A stretch of DNA of 64,000 nt from the NCBI GenBank assembly GCA_025463925.1, contig JAODBK010000039.1, positions 20,477 to 84,476 of the forward strand, given 5' to 3'. Source of the stretch: Acidimicrobiales bacterium. GTDB taxonomy: Bacteria > Actinomycetota > Acidimicrobiia > Acidimicrobiales > AC-14. Below, one piece after another: positions 23,718 to 34,356 of the stretch (position 1 is the stretch's first letter; each line of letters opens with the position of its first letter). The notes beneath the pieces are model-generated. The model was given only the letters and a program-made list of their open reading frames with translations, searched no databases and was not told the DNA's origin. The translations under genes were made by a program, and so were the position numbers.

Positions 23718-25859
23718 ATGGCGCGGCGCACCGACGTATGGCCCGGCCGCCCCGATCCGCTCGGGGCGACGTGGGACGGAGAGGGCACGAACTTCGCGCT
23801 GTTCTCGGAGTCGGCGGCGAGCGTGGACCTCTGCCTGCTCGCCGGCGGCCGCGAGACGCGCGTGCCCCTCACGGAGTGCACCGGCTTCGTCTGGCACGGC
23901 TACGTGCCGGGCATCGGGCCCGGTCAGCACTACGGGTACCGGGTCCACGGCCCGTACGAGCCGGCGGCCGGCCTCCGGTTCAACCCGAACAAGCTGCTGC
24001 TCGACCCGTACGCGCGCGCCATCGACCGGGTGTCGGACTGGAACGACGCGGTGTTCGGCTACGACGATGCCGCGGGGTCGGACGGTGAGGAGCGGCCGTC
24101 GACCACCGACTCCGGGCCGCACGTGCCCTGGTCGGTCGTCGTCGACACGTCGTACCCCTGGGGGTACGACCACGCGCCCAACACGCCGTGGGCCGACACC
24201 CTGATCTACGAGACGCACGTCAAGGGGATGACGATGCGCCACCCGGGCGTCCCAGAGCACCTGCGGGGCACGTACGCCGGGCTGGCCAGCCCGGTGATCC
24301 TCGACCACCTCACCGAGCTCGGCGTCACCGCGGTCGAGTTGCTGCCGGTGCACCACTTCTTCTCGGAGCCGCCGCTCGTCGGCCGCGGCCTGCGCAACTA
24401 CTGGGGCTACAACACCATCGGCTACTTCGCGCCGCACGGTGGCTACTCGTCGGGCGGTCGTCGCGGCGAGCAGGTGCGCGAGTTCAAGTCGATGGTGCGG
24501 ACGCTGCACGCCGCCGGCATCGAGGTGATCCTCGACGTCGTCTACAACCACACCGCCGAAGGCAGCCACCTCGGGCCGACGTTGTGCTTCCGCGGCATCG
24601 ACAACCGCGCGTACTACCGGCTCGACGAAGCCGATCCCAGCCGGTACGTCGACTACACCGGCACCGGCAACACCCTGAACGTGCGCAACCCGGAAGTGCT
24701 GCGGCTGATCATGGACAGCCTCCGGTACTGGGTCACCGAGATGCACGTCGACGGCTTCCGGTTCGACCTGGCCGCGGCACTGGCCCGGGGCTTCCACGAC
24801 GTCGACCGGCTGTCGTCGTTCTTCGATCTCATCCACCAAGATCCGGTGATCAGCCGGGTGAAGCTGATCGCCGAGCCGTGGGACCTGGGGGAGGGCGGCT
24901 ACCAGGTCGGCAACTTCCCGGTGCTGTGGACCGAGTGGAACGGCAAGTACCGCGACGCGGTGCGCGACTTCTGGCGCGGTCGCGAGTCGGGCCTGGCCGA
25001 GATGGGCTACCGGCTCACCGGGAGCTCCGACCTGTACCAGGACGACGGTCGCCGGCCGAACGCGTCGATCAACTTCGTGACCGCCCACGACGGCTTCCCG
25101 CTGGCCGACCTGGTGAGTTACGAGCGCAAGCACAACGAGGCCAACGGCGAGGCCAACGCCGACGGCACCGACGACAACCGCTCGTGGAACTGCGGCGTCG
25201 AGGGCCCGACGCGCGATCCGGCGGCCCTCGCGCTCCGGGGCCGGCAGCAGCGCAACTTCCTGACGACGTTGCTGCTCAGCCAAGGCGTGCCGATGCTGCT
25301 CGCCGGTGACGAGATCGGGCGGACCCAGGGGGGCAACAACAACGCGTACTGCCAGGACAACGAGACGTCGTGGTTCGACTGGACGCTCGACGAAGGCAAG
25401 GAATCGCTGCTCGAGTTCACGCGGTCGGTGATCCGTCTCCGCCGCCAGCATCCGGTGTTCCGGCGGCGGCACTTCTTCCAGGGCCGCGCCATCCATGGCG
25501 GCGACCGGGCCGACATCGGGTGGTTCGGGCCCGACGGGCACGCGATGACCGAGGATGAGTGGGGCTCGAGCCAGGTGCGTGTCCTCGGCATGTTCCTCAA
25601 CGGCGAGGGCATCGCCGAACCGGGCCCTCGGGGCGAGCGTGTCGTCGACGACAGCTTCCTCGTGCTGCTGAACAGCGAGCGCGAGCCGACCGACGTGCGG
25701 CTGCCCGACGGCGAGTGGGCCCAGGCCTACGAGGTCGTGATCGACACGTCCGGCCGCTACCCCGGCTCACTCACCGAGCCCGACGGCCTGAAGCTCACCG
25801 CCGACGACGTCCTCCCGATGGAGGGCCCATCCGTCGTCGTCCTCCGCCGCACCGCCTGA
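23718..25859 (+). CDS. glgX: Glycogen debranching enzyme GlgX
   Basis: 713-aa GH13 alpha-1,6-glucosidase trimming glycogen limit dextrins. It has an N-terminal CBM48 ([20 protein letters not shown]), then the four GH13 regions: [20 protein letters not shown] (nucleophile Asp), LIAEPWDLG (acid Glu) and NFVTAHDGF. The insert [20 protein letters not shown] is typical for GlgX. Three in-frame ATGs occur at 23706, 23709 and 23718; the last has GGGAGGG at 23711-23717 as a ribosome site and gives [16 protein letters not shown]. It is 25 bp after queE. Confidence 0.95.
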   Translation: MARRTDVWPGRPDPLGATWDGEGTNFALFSESAASVDLCLLAGGRETRVPLTECTGFVWHGYVPGIGPGQHYGYRVHGPYEPAAGLRFNPNKLLLDPYARAIDRVSDWNDAVFGYDDAAGSDGEERPSTTDSGPHVPWSVVVDTSYPWGYDHAPNTPWADTLIYETHVKGMTMRHPGVPEHLRGTYAGLASPVILDHLTELGVTAVELLPVHHFFSEPPLVGRGLRNYWGYNTIGYFAPHGGYSSGGRRGEQVREFKSMVRTLHAAGIEVILDVVYNHTAEGSHLGPTLCFRGIDNRAYYRLDEADPSRYVDYTGTGNTLNVRNPEVLRLIMDSLRYWVTEMHVDGFRFDLAAALARGFHDVDRLSSFFDLIHQDPVISRVKLIAEPWDLGEGGYQVGNFPVLWTEWNGKYRDAVRDFWRGRESGLAEMGYRLTGSSDLYQDDGRRPNASINFVTAHDGFPLADLVSYERKHNEANGEANADGTDDNRSWNCGVEGPTRDPAALALRGRQQRNFLTTLLLSQGVPMLLAGDEIGRTQGGNNNAYCQDNETSWFDWTLDEGKESLLEFTRSVIRLRRQHPVFRRRHFFQGRAIHGGDRADIGWFGPDGHAMTEDEWGSSQVRVLGMFLNGEGIAEPGPRGERVVDDSFLVLLNSEREPTDVRLPDGEWAQAYEVVIDTSGRYPGSLTEPDGLKLTADDVLPMEGPSVVVLRRTA

Positions 25860-25875
25860 CCTCCGGCCGGGGTCA
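25857..25875. terminator. Near-palindrome spanning two convergent stop codons
   Basis: TGACCTCCGGCCGGGGTCA is almost perfectly self-complementary and contains the glgX stop and the stop of the convergent zinc-ribbon gene. It could act as a compact bidirectional terminator or arise from constraint at both ends. Weak call. Confidence 0.35.
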
Positions 25876-26103
25876 TTCCCGCAGGTCGATCACCCCGTCC
25901 TCGCTGATCTCCCAGGTGCGCCCGCAGGTCAGGCAGTGCTGCCGCTGCGAGTGCCTGGTGACGTCGATGTGGTCGAGGTACCCACGGCCGCCGCACGCCG
26001 GGCAACTCGTCGCGAATCCCAAGCGGACGACGACTTCCGGCTCGTCGACGGGCGGCTCCTGTCGCGTCGCCTCACGCGCCCGCCTTCGAGGTAGGAGTGC
26101 CAT
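25873..26103 (-). CDS. Small zinc-ribbon protein
   Basis: 76-aa protein with two CxxC knuckles: SCPACGGRGYLDHIDV and QHCLTCGRTWEI, spaced as in a single zinc ribbon. A basic N-terminus (ALLPRRRAREATRQE) precedes it. ATG 26103 is used because GGGGG lies upstream; longer starts up to 26229 add low-complexity sequence and overlap pncB. Possible nucleic-acid or protein-binding role; no named family recognised. Confidence 0.65.
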   Translation of the reverse strand: MALLPRRRAREATRQEPPVDEPEVVVRLGFATSCPACGGRGYLDHIDVTRHSQRQHCLTCGRTWEISEDGVIDLRE

Positions 26104-26185
26104 GTCAACCCCCAGCGCCTCTGGCCCTTCGGTTCCCCCCCGACCGAAAGCATGATGCCGGGGCGCCGGTGACCGCAACCCGGCA

Positions 26186-27538
26186 ATGACGCCACGGTCG
26201 AGCCGCCGCGAGCCAGACTCCCCCGGCATGCCCGGCGCCCTGCTGACCGACTTCTACGAGCTGACGATGCTCACCGCCTACCTGCGCCGGGGCATGACGC
26301 AGCCGGCGACCTTCAGCCTGTTCGCCCGTTCCCTGCCGCCGGCCCGCGGCTATCTCGTGGTGGCCGGCGTGGAGTCGGCGTTGGCCGCGCTGGAGGCGTT
26401 GTCGTTCGACGACGCCGACCTGGCGTGGTGCCGCGACGCGCTCGACCTGGACGACGCGACCACCACCGCGCTGGCAGAGCTGCGATTCACCGGCGAGGTG
26501 TGGGCGGTGCCGGAAGGCCGCATGGTGCTGGCCGGTGAGCCGTGGCTGGAGGTCACCAGCGCGCTGCCGGAGTCGCAGCTGGTCGAGACGCTGTTGCTGA
26601 ACCGGCTGACGTTCCCGACCGCGGTGGCGTCGAAGGCGGCGCGCTGCATCGAGGCGGCGCGCGGCCGGCCGCTGGCCGACTTCGCCATGCGGCGGACGCC
26701 GAGCTTGGACGCCGCCGATGCCGTGGCTCGCGCCACCGCGTTGGTGGGCTTCGCGAGCACGAGCAACGTCGACGCGGCCCGCCGTCATCACTTGCCGACG
26801 ACAGGGACGATGGCCCATTCGTTCGTGCAGGCGTTCGCGTCGGAGGCCGAGACGTTCGCGGCATACGCCGAGGACTTCCCGGAGCGGCCGACGTTCCTCG
26901 TCGACACGTACGACACCGAGCGCGGGGTCCGGGCGGCGATCGCGGTGATCCGCGAGAAGGGCCTCGGCGACGTGGCCGCCATCCGGCTCGACAGCGGCGA
27001 CCTCGGTGCGCTGGCCCGGATGGCGCGGGCCCTGCTCGACGACGCCGGCCTGCCGGCGGTGCGCATCGTGGCCAGCGGCGGGCTCGACGAGCACAAGATC
27101 GACGCGCTGGTGCGCGGCGGCGCGCCGATCGACGCCTTCGGTGTCGGCAGCCAACTCGGCACGGTTGCCGACGCGCCCGTCATCGACACGATCTACAAGT
27201 TGGTGGACCTCGCCGGCCGGCCGATCGCAAAGCAGTCCACCGGCAAGGCGACGTGGCCCGGCGCGAAGCAGGTCGTCCGCGCCGGCGGCGGCCACGATCT
27301 GCTGGCCCTGCGAGACGAGCCGGTGCCGGCCGGGGGCGAGCCGCTGCTCGTGCCGGTCATGCGCGGTGGCCGCCGGCTGGACGACCGACCCGACCCGTCG
27401 TTGGCCGCGGCGCGGCGCCGGTTCGAGGCCGACCGCGACTGGCTGCCGGCGGCGGCCCGCCGACTGCGCGACCCGGTCGCGCCCGAGGTGCGCATCACCG
27501 ACGCGCTGGCGACGTTGACGGAATCGGTCCGCAGTTGA
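26186..27538 (+). CDS. pncB: Nicotinate phosphoribosyltransferase
   Basis: 450-aa cytosolic enzyme making nicotinate mononucleotide from nicotinate and PRPP in NAD salvage. Family landmarks are ALLTDFYELTMLTAYLR at the N-terminus, the phosphohistidine region GTMAHSFVQAF, and AIRLDSGDLGALA, RIVASGGLDE and DAFGVGSQLGT for phosphate binding. The alternative ATG 26228 (MPGALLTDFYELTM) also fits the family; neither start has a strong ribosome site. Its stop overlaps the TTG start of the AftD-like gene. Confidence 0.93.
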   Translation: MTPRSSRREPDSPGMPGALLTDFYELTMLTAYLRRGMTQPATFSLFARSLPPARGYLVVAGVESALAALEALSFDDADLAWCRDALDLDDATTTALAELRFTGEVWAVPEGRMVLAGEPWLEVTSALPESQLVETLLLNRLTFPTAVASKAARCIEAARGRPLADFAMRRTPSLDAADAVARATALVGFASTSNVDAARRHHLPTTGTMAHSFVQAFASEAETFAAYAEDFPERPTFLVDTYDTERGVRAAIAVIREKGLGDVAAIRLDSGDLGALARMARALLDDAGLPAVRIVASGGLDEHKIDALVRGGAPIDAFGVGSQLGTVADAPVIDTIYKLVDLAGRPIAKQSTGKATWPGAKQVVRAGGGHDLLALRDEPVPAGGEPLLVPVMRGGRRLDDRPDPSLAAARRRFEADRDWLPAAARRLRDPVAPEVRITDALATLTESVRS

Positions 27539-30500
27539 CGAATCAGCAGTCGGCGAATCAGCAGTCGACGCCCGACCGCGCCGTGCGGTGGGCGCCGGCA
27601 TTGTTCGCGCTCATCGCGTACGTGCCGCTGCTGCTGACGCGTCCCGGACGGGTCGGCGCCGACACCAAGCAGTACCTGTACCTCGACCCGGCCACCCTGC
27701 TGCACCGCGCCGTCAGCATGTGGGACCCGAACGTCGGCATGGGGACGGTGACCCACGAGAACATCGGCTACCTCTGGCCGATGGGTCCCTTCTACCGGTT
27801 GGCCGCCGCCGTCGGGATGCCGATGTGGGTCGCGCAGCGGCTGTGGCTCGGAAGCTTGCTGCTGCTCGCCGGGCTCGGCGTGCGCTACCTGCTGCGGGTC
27901 CTCGGTTGGCGTTCGTGGCCGCTCGTCGTGGCATCGCTGGCGTACATGCTCACGCCGTACGTCATGCAGTACGAAGCCCGCATCTCGGCGATCCTCATCG
28001 CATGGGCCGGGCTGCCGTGGATGCTCGGGCTCGCGATCATGGCGCTGCGTCGCGGCGGGTGGCGCTACCCGGCGCTGTTCGCGCTCGTCGCCGCGACGTG
28101 CGGCTCGGTGAACGCGACCAGCCTGATCTACGCCGGGCTGGCGCCCGTGCTCTGGATCGTGTTCGCGGTGTTCGTGCACCGCGACACACCATGGCGACAC
28201 GGGCTCGTCACCGCGCTGCGCATCGGCGGGCTGACGTTGCTGGCGTCGGCGTGGTGGATCGCGGGGCTGGCGACGCAGGCCGGTTACGGCCTGAACGTGC
28301 TCCGGTACACCGAGACCGTCGAGGTCGTGGCTCGTACCGGCCTTCCGTACGAGGCGCTGCGTGGCCTCGGCAACTGGTTCTTCTACGGGCGGGACGCCGT
28401 CAACGCGTGGGTGCAGCCGGCGGCGCAGTACACGCAGGACTGGTGGCTGCTCGCCATCAGCTTCGCGGTACCGCTGCTGGCGTTCGGCGGCGCCGTCATC
28501 GCGCGGTGGCGTGACCGCGTGTTCTTCGTCGCGCTGGTGCTGGTCGGTGTCGCGCTGGCCGTCGGCGTCCACCCGTACGAGCACCCGGCGCCACTCGGCG
28601 CCGCGTTCAAGGCGATCGCGACGTCGTCGACCGCGGGGTTGGCGTTGCGCAGCACTGGCCGCGCCGTCCCGCTGGTCGTGCTCGGCACCGCGGTGCTGCT
28701 GGCCGCGGGCCTCGAGACGCTGCGCCGCCGTTGGACCAAGTTGGCGACCGTTGCCGGCGGCCTGGTCGTCGTGCTCGTCGCGATCGACATGTTCCCGCTG
28801 TTCGCCGGCGAGTTCGTCGACGCGAACCTCAACCGGCCCGAGGCCATCCCGACGTACTGGCGGCAGGCCGCGGCGTGGCTCGACGCGCAGGGCCACGCGA
28901 CGCGAGTGCTGGAGCTGCCCGGTGCCGACTTCAGCCACTACCGGTGGGGCGCGACACTCGACCCGGTGACGCCCGGGCTGATGAACCGGCCGTTCGTCGG
29001 GCGCGAGCTCCAGCCCTACGGGTCGCCGGCGTCGACCGACCTGTTGATCGCGCTCGATCGCCGGATGCAGGAAGGCGTGCTGGAGACGTCCGCGCTGGCG
29101 CCGGTGGCCCGGTTGATGGGCGTCGGCGACGTCGTACTGCGGTCGGACCTGCAGTACGAGCGGTTCCGGTCGCCGCGCCCGAAGCCGACGTGGCAGCTGT
29201 TCTCGGCGGCGGCTGCCGGCCTGGCCGCACCGATGACGTTCGGCCCGCCCTACCCGAGCGGGCCGACGGTGATCCCGCTCATCGACGAGACGACGCTGGC
29301 GACACCGCCGGACGCGCCCGACCCGCCGGCGGTGGCCGCGTTCCCCGTCGACGACTCGCTCCCGATCGTGCGAGCCGCGCTCGCCGAGCGCCCGCTGGTG
29401 ATCGCCGGCAGCGGCGAGGGTGTGGTCGACGCCGCCGCCGCCGGACTGCTGCCGCGCGGTCAGCCGGTGCTGTACGCCGCGGCCCTCGACGTGGCGCCGG
29501 GCGGGTGGACGGGTGCACTGGCCGCCGGCGCCGACCTCGTGCTCACCGACTCCAACCGGCGGCGGGCGATGCGGTGGGGGACGATCCGGGAGAACAGCGG
29601 GTACACCGAGCAGGCCGGCGAGCAGCCGCTCGTGCCCGACCCGACCGACGCCCGGCTGCCGCTGTTCCCAGGCACCGGCGACGCCGCCATGACGGTCGCG
29701 CAGTTGCGCGGCATCGCCGGCGTGCGGGCCTCGCACTACGGCAACCCGGTGTCCTACGCGCCGGGTGACCGCCCGGCGCTGGCGCTCGACGGCGACCCGC
29801 TGACCGCGTGGAAGGTCGGCGCGTTCAACGGCGTCAAGGGCGAGCGGCTGCGCATCGACCTCGCCGGCGATGTCACGACCGACCGCGTGCGCGTCGTGCA
29901 GCCCCAGGCCGGTCCGGCCGACCGGTTCATCACCCGCACGACGCTGCACTTCGACCGCGGCCTGGACGTCACCGTGGACCTCGGCCCCGACTCGCGCCGG
30001 CCGACCGGTCAGTTGCTGACGTTCCCGTCGCGCACGTTCACGCGGCTCGAGCTGGTGATCGACGCCGACAACGTCGGGCAGCGGGCCGACTACCGCGGCA
30101 CCAGCGGCGTCGGCTTCGCCGAGGTGTCGATCGGCGACGGCACCCTTCCCGGCGGAGCGGTGCGGGCCGACGAGGTGATCCGTCTCCCGGTCGACCTGCT
30201 CGGCGCGGTCGGCAACGCCGACACCGCTCACCGGCTGATCGTGCTGCTCGATCGGCAGCGCAGTGACCCGCTCGAGTCGTTCAAGACCGACGAGGAGCAG
30301 TCGGTGGTGCGCACCTTCGACCTGCCCTCGGCCCGCACGTTCTCGATCACGGGCGCGGCCCGGGTGTCGGCCTACGCCGACAACGACGTCGTCGACACGC
30401 TGCTCGGCCGTCCGCCGGTTGCCGTCGGCGTGACCGCGTCGAGCCGGCTTCCCGGCGACCTCGCGGCGCGGCCGCAGTCGGCGCTCGACGGCAACCCGGC

Positions 30501-31842
30501 CACTGCATGGCAGTCGGCGTTCGGCGATCCCGTCGGCCAGTGGATCGAGGTCAATGCCGCGGCGCCGTTCACCGTCGACTCGTTGGCGCTGACGTTGCTG
30601 GCCGACGGGCAGCACTCGGTGCCGACCAAGGTGCGGCTGGTTCCGGACCATGGCGCCGCGGTGACGGTCGACGTCCCGGCTTCGGGGCCGTTGCGGTTCC
30701 CGGCGATGACGACGACGAAGCTGCGGGTCGAGATCGTCGCCGCCCGCCGGGTCACGACGATCAACTACTTCTCGAAGACGCCGGCGCCGTTGCCGATCGG
30801 GATCTCCGAGATCGGCATCCCCGGCGTCACGCTGCCGGCGACGTCGGCCCGGTTCGACAGCGGGTGCCGGGCCGATCTGCTCACCGTCGACGGCACCCCG
30901 GTCCCGCTGCGAGCGCAGGGGAGCACCGCTGACGCCGGGCAGCGCCTCGGCCTGGCGTACGCGCTGTGCGGCCCGCCGCTCCGCTTGGGCCCGGGGCCGC
31001 ACGTGGTGCGGGCCGCGCCCGGCCGGCTGACCGGGCTCGACCTCGACCGCATCGTGCTCGGCTCCGAGCGCGGCGGTGGCCCGCTGGTGCCACCGGCGTC
31101 GACGCCTCGCCTGATGCCGCCGGTGCAGGTCGTGAAGCAGGGCCGGTCGTGGATGGACGTCCGGGTCGACGCGCCGGGCGCGCCGTTCTGGCTGGTGCTC
31201 GGCCAGAGCCTCAACAAGGGCTGGACCGCGACCGCCGCCGGCGTCGGCGACCTCGGCGAGCCGCAACTCGTCGACGGCTACGCCAACGGCTGGCTCGTCA
31301 CGCCGAAGGCCGCCGGCCCGATGACGGTGCACCTCCGGTGGACGCCGCAGTCCCGGGTCGACGTCGGCCTCTGGCTGTCGGCCCTCGCCGCCGTGCTGTG
31401 CGTCGCGCTCGCCGTCATCGACCCTCGCCGCCGCCGCGCTCTTCGCGAGCGACCGGCGACCGACACCGGTCCTTCGCGAGAGGTCGCGGTGGGGTCGGGG
31501 TCGCCGCGGAAGACGATCGGGCTCGGCGTCGGGATCGCGGTGGGCGCGGTGGTGCTGGCCGGCGCGTGGGGGATCGTGGCCGGGGTGCTCGCCGCGGTGG
31601 TGCTGGCTCGGCCGCGGTTGCGGTGGGTGCTGACGGGCGGCGCGCTGGCGTCGTTCGGCGCGGCCGCGCTCTACGTCGTGCAGCTGGAGGTCCGCTACCG
31701 GTTCCCGGTGAAGCTCGAGTGGCCGCAGCACTTCGAGAAGGTCGCCGGGCTGGCGTGGCTCGGCGTGCTGTTGCTGGCCGCCGACGCGGTGATCGGCTAC
31801 GCGCGCCGGCGCGCCGACGAGGCCTCGTCGGCCAGCGCCTGA
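27535..31842 (+). CDS. AftD-like alpha-(1->3)-arabinofuranosyltransferase (DUF3367) family protein
   Basis: 1435-aa GT-C membrane glycosyltransferase. About 11 membrane segments occupy residues 15-420, beginning LFALIAYVPLLLTRPG with the acidic loop GADTKQYLYLDPATLLHR. The large outer part holds two discoidin-like carbohydrate-binding units (near PALALDGDPLTAWKVGAF and PQSALDGNPATAWQSAFG). Membrane segments return in the last 170 residues. AftD branches arabinan in Corynebacteriales; the acceptor here is unknown. TTG 27535 overlaps the pncB stop; GTG 27583 is a possible alternative. Its last 46 bp overlap the convergent GT4 gene. Confidence 0.8.
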   Translation: MTNQQSANQQSTPDRAVRWAPALFALIAYVPLLLTRPGRVGADTKQYLYLDPATLLHRAVSMWDPNVGMGTVTHENIGYLWPMGPFYRLAAAVGMPMWVAQRLWLGSLLLLAGLGVRYLLRVLGWRSWPLVVASLAYMLTPYVMQYEARISAILIAWAGLPWMLGLAIMALRRGGWRYPALFALVAATCGSVNATSLIYAGLAPVLWIVFAVFVHRDTPWRHGLVTALRIGGLTLLASAWWIAGLATQAGYGLNVLRYTETVEVVARTGLPYEALRGLGNWFFYGRDAVNAWVQPAAQYTQDWWLLAISFAVPLLAFGGAVIARWRDRVFFVALVLVGVALAVGVHPYEHPAPLGAAFKAIATSSTAGLALRSTGRAVPLVVLGTAVLLAAGLETLRRRWTKLATVAGGLVVVLVAIDMFPLFAGEFVDANLNRPEAIPTYWRQAAAWLDAQGHATRVLELPGADFSHYRWGATLDPVTPGLMNRPFVGRELQPYGSPASTDLLIALDRRMQEGVLETSALAPVARLMGVGDVVLRSDLQYERFRSPRPKPTWQLFSAAAAGLAAPMTFGPPYPSGPTVIPLIDETTLATPPDAPDPPAVAAFPVDDSLPIVRAALAERPLVIAGSGEGVVDAAAAGLLPRGQPVLYAAALDVAPGGWTGALAAGADLVLTDSNRRRAMRWGTIRENSGYTEQAGEQPLVPDPTDARLPLFPGTGDAAMTVAQLRGIAGVRASHYGNPVSYAPGDRPALALDGDPLTAWKVGAFNGVKGERLRIDLAGDVTTDRVRVVQPQAGPADRFITRTTLHFDRGLDVTVDLGPDSRRPTGQLLTFPSRTFTRLELVIDADNVGQRADYRGTSGVGFAEVSIGDGTLPGGAVRADEVIRLPVDLLGAVGNADTAHRLIVLLDRQRSDPLESFKTDEEQSVVRTFDLPSARTFSITGAARVSAYADNDVVDTLLGRPPVAVGVTASSRLPGDLAARPQSALDGNPATAWQSAFGDPVGQWIEVNAAAPFTVDSLALTLLADGQHSVPTKVRLVPDHGAAVTVDVPASGPLRFPAMTTTKLRVEIVAARRVTTINYFSKTPAPLPIGISEIGIPGVTLPATSARFDSGCRADLLTVDGTPVPLRAQGSTADAGQRLGLAYALCGPPLRLGPGPHVVRAAPGRLTGLDLDRIVLGSERGGGPLVPPASTPRLMPPVQVVKQGRSWMDVRVDAPGAPFWLVLGQSLNKGWTATAAGVGDLGEPQLVDGYANGWLVTPKAAGPMTVHLRWTPQSRVDVGLWLSALAAVLCVALAVIDPRRRRALRERPATDTGPSREVAVGSGSPRKTIGLGVGIAVGAVVLAGAWGIVAGVLAAVVLARPRLRWVLTGGALASFGAAALYVVQLEVRYRFPVKLEWPQHFEKVAGLAWLGVLLLAADAVIGYARRRADEASSASA

Positions 31843-33011
31843 AGCGTCCCGGCCGCCGTCGCGTCCCACGTGAACCGGGCGGCGTGGGCCACCGCGCCGG
31901 TCGTCAGCCGGTCGCGGAGTTGGACGTCGGACAGCACCCGGTCGAGGGCCGGCGCGATGTCGCCGTCGACCAGCAGGCCGCTCGCGCCGTCGACGACCGC
32001 GTCGCGATGGCCGGCGATCGCGCTGACGACGGCCGGCGTGCCGCAGGCGGCTGCTTCGGTGATCGTCATGCCCCAGCCCTCGCGGGCCGAGGTGCTGGCG
32101 AGCACCCACGCCCGCCGGTACAGGTCGATGAGGTCGGCGTCCGACAACCGGCCCGGCAGCCGGATCCAGTCGCGCGCGCCGCCGGCCCGGACCTGGGCCT
32201 CGAGGTCGGCCCGCTCGTACCCCTCGCCGACGATCACGGCTTCGAGATGTGGATGCCGCGCCTTCAACCGGATCAGCGTGCCGATGAGTCGATCGAACTG
32301 CTTCACCGGCACCAGCCGACCGACCGCCGCGACCAGTGGGTGACTCGACTTTGCGCCGGCCGGCGCGAAGCGCGGATCGACACCCGGAGGCACCACCGAG
32401 ACGTTGTCGGCCGGCAGCCGCAACAGCTCGACGATCTCGTCCTTGCTCGACTGTGACAGCGTGACGATCCGCGCGTGGCGGTACACCGGCGGGGCCAGCT
32501 TGAACTCGATCAACTCGCCGACGCGCGCCAGCGCGCGAGGCCTGATGACCATGCGCCACATCTCGGCGTGCACGTGGTGCAGGAACACGATGCGCGGGCA
32601 ATGGGCCCACCACGGCGAGAAGAACGGCATGCCGTTCCAGATCTCGACCAGCCCGTCGCGCGGCCCGGTGCGGCCGATCAGGCCGGACAGCGCGGTGCGT
32701 GGGAACACCGCGTAGCGCCCCGCCTTGCGGATCACGCGGTACCCGTCGCGATGGTCGTACATCGGGAAGCCGGCGGCCTCCGACGAGCGCATGGTGACGT
32801 CGAGCCCGGCCTCGGCCCAGATGCGGGCGATCGTGGCCGCGTGCAGCTCGGAGCCGCCGGCTTCGGGATCGTCGAGGTCGCGCCACGCCAGCATGTGGAT
32901 GCGGTGCAGGCCGGCCCGGCCGGCGATGGCGGCGAGATCGGGGCGAGTCACGGACGACGCCAGCGCGAGCGAGACGTCGGCTGCCGACGAAGGGACCTGC
33001 GCGTGGACCAC
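31797..33011 (-). CDS. GT4-family glycosyltransferase
   Basis: 404-aa cytosolic GT-B retaining glycosyltransferase. Visible are HMLAWRDLDDPEAGGSELH at the N-terminus, the donor-domain start LVAAVGRLVPVKQFDRLI, and the E-x7-E nucleotide-sugar site in SAREGWGMTITEAAACGTPA. The start is GTG 33011. It is the last gene of the long minus-strand glycan run, 7 bp after the flippase gene. Its 3' end overlaps the AftD-like gene tail to tail. Confidence 0.9.
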   Translation of the reverse strand: MVHAQVPSSAADVSLALASSVTRPDLAAIAGRAGLHRIHMLAWRDLDDPEAGGSELHAATIARIWAEAGLDVTMRSSEAAGFPMYDHRDGYRVIRKAGRYAVFPRTALSGLIGRTGPRDGLVEIWNGMPFFSPWWAHCPRIVFLHHVHAEMWRMVIRPRALARVGELIEFKLAPPVYRHARIVTLSQSSKDEIVELLRLPADNVSVVPPGVDPRFAPAGAKSSHPLVAAVGRLVPVKQFDRLIGTLIRLKARHPHLEAVIVGEGYERADLEAQVRAGGARDWIRLPGRLSDADLIDLYRRAWVLASTSAREGWGMTITEAAACGTPAVVSAIAGHRDAVVDGASGLLVDGDIAPALDRVLSDVQLRDRLTTGAVAHAARFTWDATAAGTLQALADEASSARRRA

Positions 33012-33018
33012 GGCTCCG

Positions 33019-34356
33019 TCACGCTACCGGATCGAGCACCGCGCTCCGGGGAACCGGCCGAGCGCTGATCACCATGGCGCCGAGCACCACGGCCAGCCCT
33101 CCCTGGAGGGCCAGCTCGGCCCGCGCGGTGTCGATCGGGTGGCCGCCGGCGGCGGCCAGCACCACACCCAGGACGGCCGCGGCCACCGCCAGCACCGCGA
33201 CGACGGCCCGCCGACCGATGCCCAGCAGGTAGTGGGTGCAGAGCACGCTGACGGCGAGGCCGGCCATGGCCAGCGCCAAGGTGGCGAACGCCGGCGCGGC
33301 GCCCACCTTGTCCGGCCCGAACGCCACCCGCAGCAACAGTCGCGGCGCGCCCGTGGCCAGCGCGACCAACACCGCGACCGGCACCGCGGCCAGGCCGAGG
33401 GCGGCGGCGAGCTGGCGCAGGGCATGACCGCCCCGGTTGAAGCGGGCCACCGCTTCCGGCAGCAGGTACCCGGACAGCACGGTGGCGCCGAACACGACGG
33501 CCTTGCACGCGACCGAGATGGCGCCGTACGCGCCGACGCGATCGGGCGCCTGCCGGCCGACCGCGATCACGTCCATGTTCTGGAGGATGGCGAGCAGGCC
33601 GAGGGCGGCCAGCGCGGTCGCCAGGTCGAGCGTCAGGTGCCGCCGGCCCGGCAGCGCGCCGTCGCCGAACGCATCGGATGCATCGGATGCGTCGGACGCC
33701 GCCGCCGGCAACCGGGCGCCGGCGGCGACCGAGCGGCGGGCGTCGGCGATGGAGGCGGCCATCGCCACGACCAGCGCGATGGCGGCGCCCTCGATGCCGA
33801 GCCCGGCCCCGACCAGCGCGACGGTCAGCAGCGTGCGCACCCCGCCCTCCACGACGAGATTGCGCGCCAGGGCGCGGTAGTCATGGCCGGCCTGCACCAG
33901 CCCGCGCTCGATCGAGAGCAGCGCCCAGCCGCCCCCGGCGATCAACACCTCGGCCACCCCGTCGGCGTGGGGGAGGTGCAGCGCGTCGGCCAGCGGTTGT
34001 CGGATGGCGATCGCGATCACCGACCAGCCGATCAGCGCCAGCGCGCCGCGCCGCCGCACGCGCATGATCCACGGGCCGACGCGGTCATGGGCGCCGGCCA
34101 GCTCCCACGCCGCGACCCGTCGCACCACGGCGACGAGCAGTGCCGAGCCCGGCATCGAGAGCCCGACGAACAACGCGATCAGCTCGGTGAGCGATCCGTA
34201 CGCGCGCGTCGACATCAGGTGGGCGATCACCACGGTGACCGCGACGTTGGCGCCATTGGCCACGACGCCGGCGACCGCGATGGGCCCGGCCCGGCGGAGC
34301 GACGCGCGCAGCTGCTCGGCCGCGCCGGTGGACGCGGGCGCGGATGCCGCCGTCAT
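33019..34356 (-). CDS. Polysaccharide flippase-like membrane protein (MOP superfamily)
   Basis: 445 aa with about 12-14 membrane segments, resembling Wzx/oligosaccharide flippases: N-terminal GPIAVAGVVANGANVAVTVV, then AHLMSTRAYGSLTELIALFV and repeated hydrophobic stretches. It presumably moves lipid-linked sugar across the membrane for the enzymes encoded around it. ATG 34356 overlaps the acyltransferase stop. A loop carries a small in-frame 9-bp repeat (ASDASDASD, about 33670-33700), a possible slippage site. Confidence 0.8.
   Translation of the reverse strand: MTAASAPASTGAAEQLRASLRRAGPIAVAGVVANGANVAVTVVIAHLMSTRAYGSLTELIALFVGLSMPGSALLVAVVRRVAAWELAGAHDRVGPWIMRVRRRGALALIGWSVIAIAIRQPLADALHLPHADGVAEVLIAGGGWALLSIERGLVQAGHDYRALARNLVVEGGVRTLLTVALVGAGLGIEGAAIALVVAMAASIADARRSVAAGARLPAAASDASDASDAFGDGALPGRRHLTLDLATALAALGLLAILQNMDVIAVGRQAPDRVGAYGAISVACKAVVFGATVLSGYLLPEAVARFNRGGHALRQLAAALGLAAVPVAVLVALATGAPRLLLRVAFGPDKVGAAPAFATLALAMAGLAVSVLCTHYLLGIGRRAVVAVLAVAAAVLGVVLAAAGGHPIDTARAELALQGGLAVVLGAMVISARPVPRSAVLDPVA

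Noticed and set aside
27193..32886. 1897-aa open frame on the minus strand
   Set aside because: Shadow of the pncB and AftD-like genes, whose motifs are clear. The antisense product has only low-complexity Arg/Gln/Val sequence.
33670..33700. Short tandem repeat as a possible CRISPR or phase-variation tract
   Set aside because: Only three imperfect 9-bp units, in frame inside the flippase gene. There is no spacer structure and no cas gene in the window.
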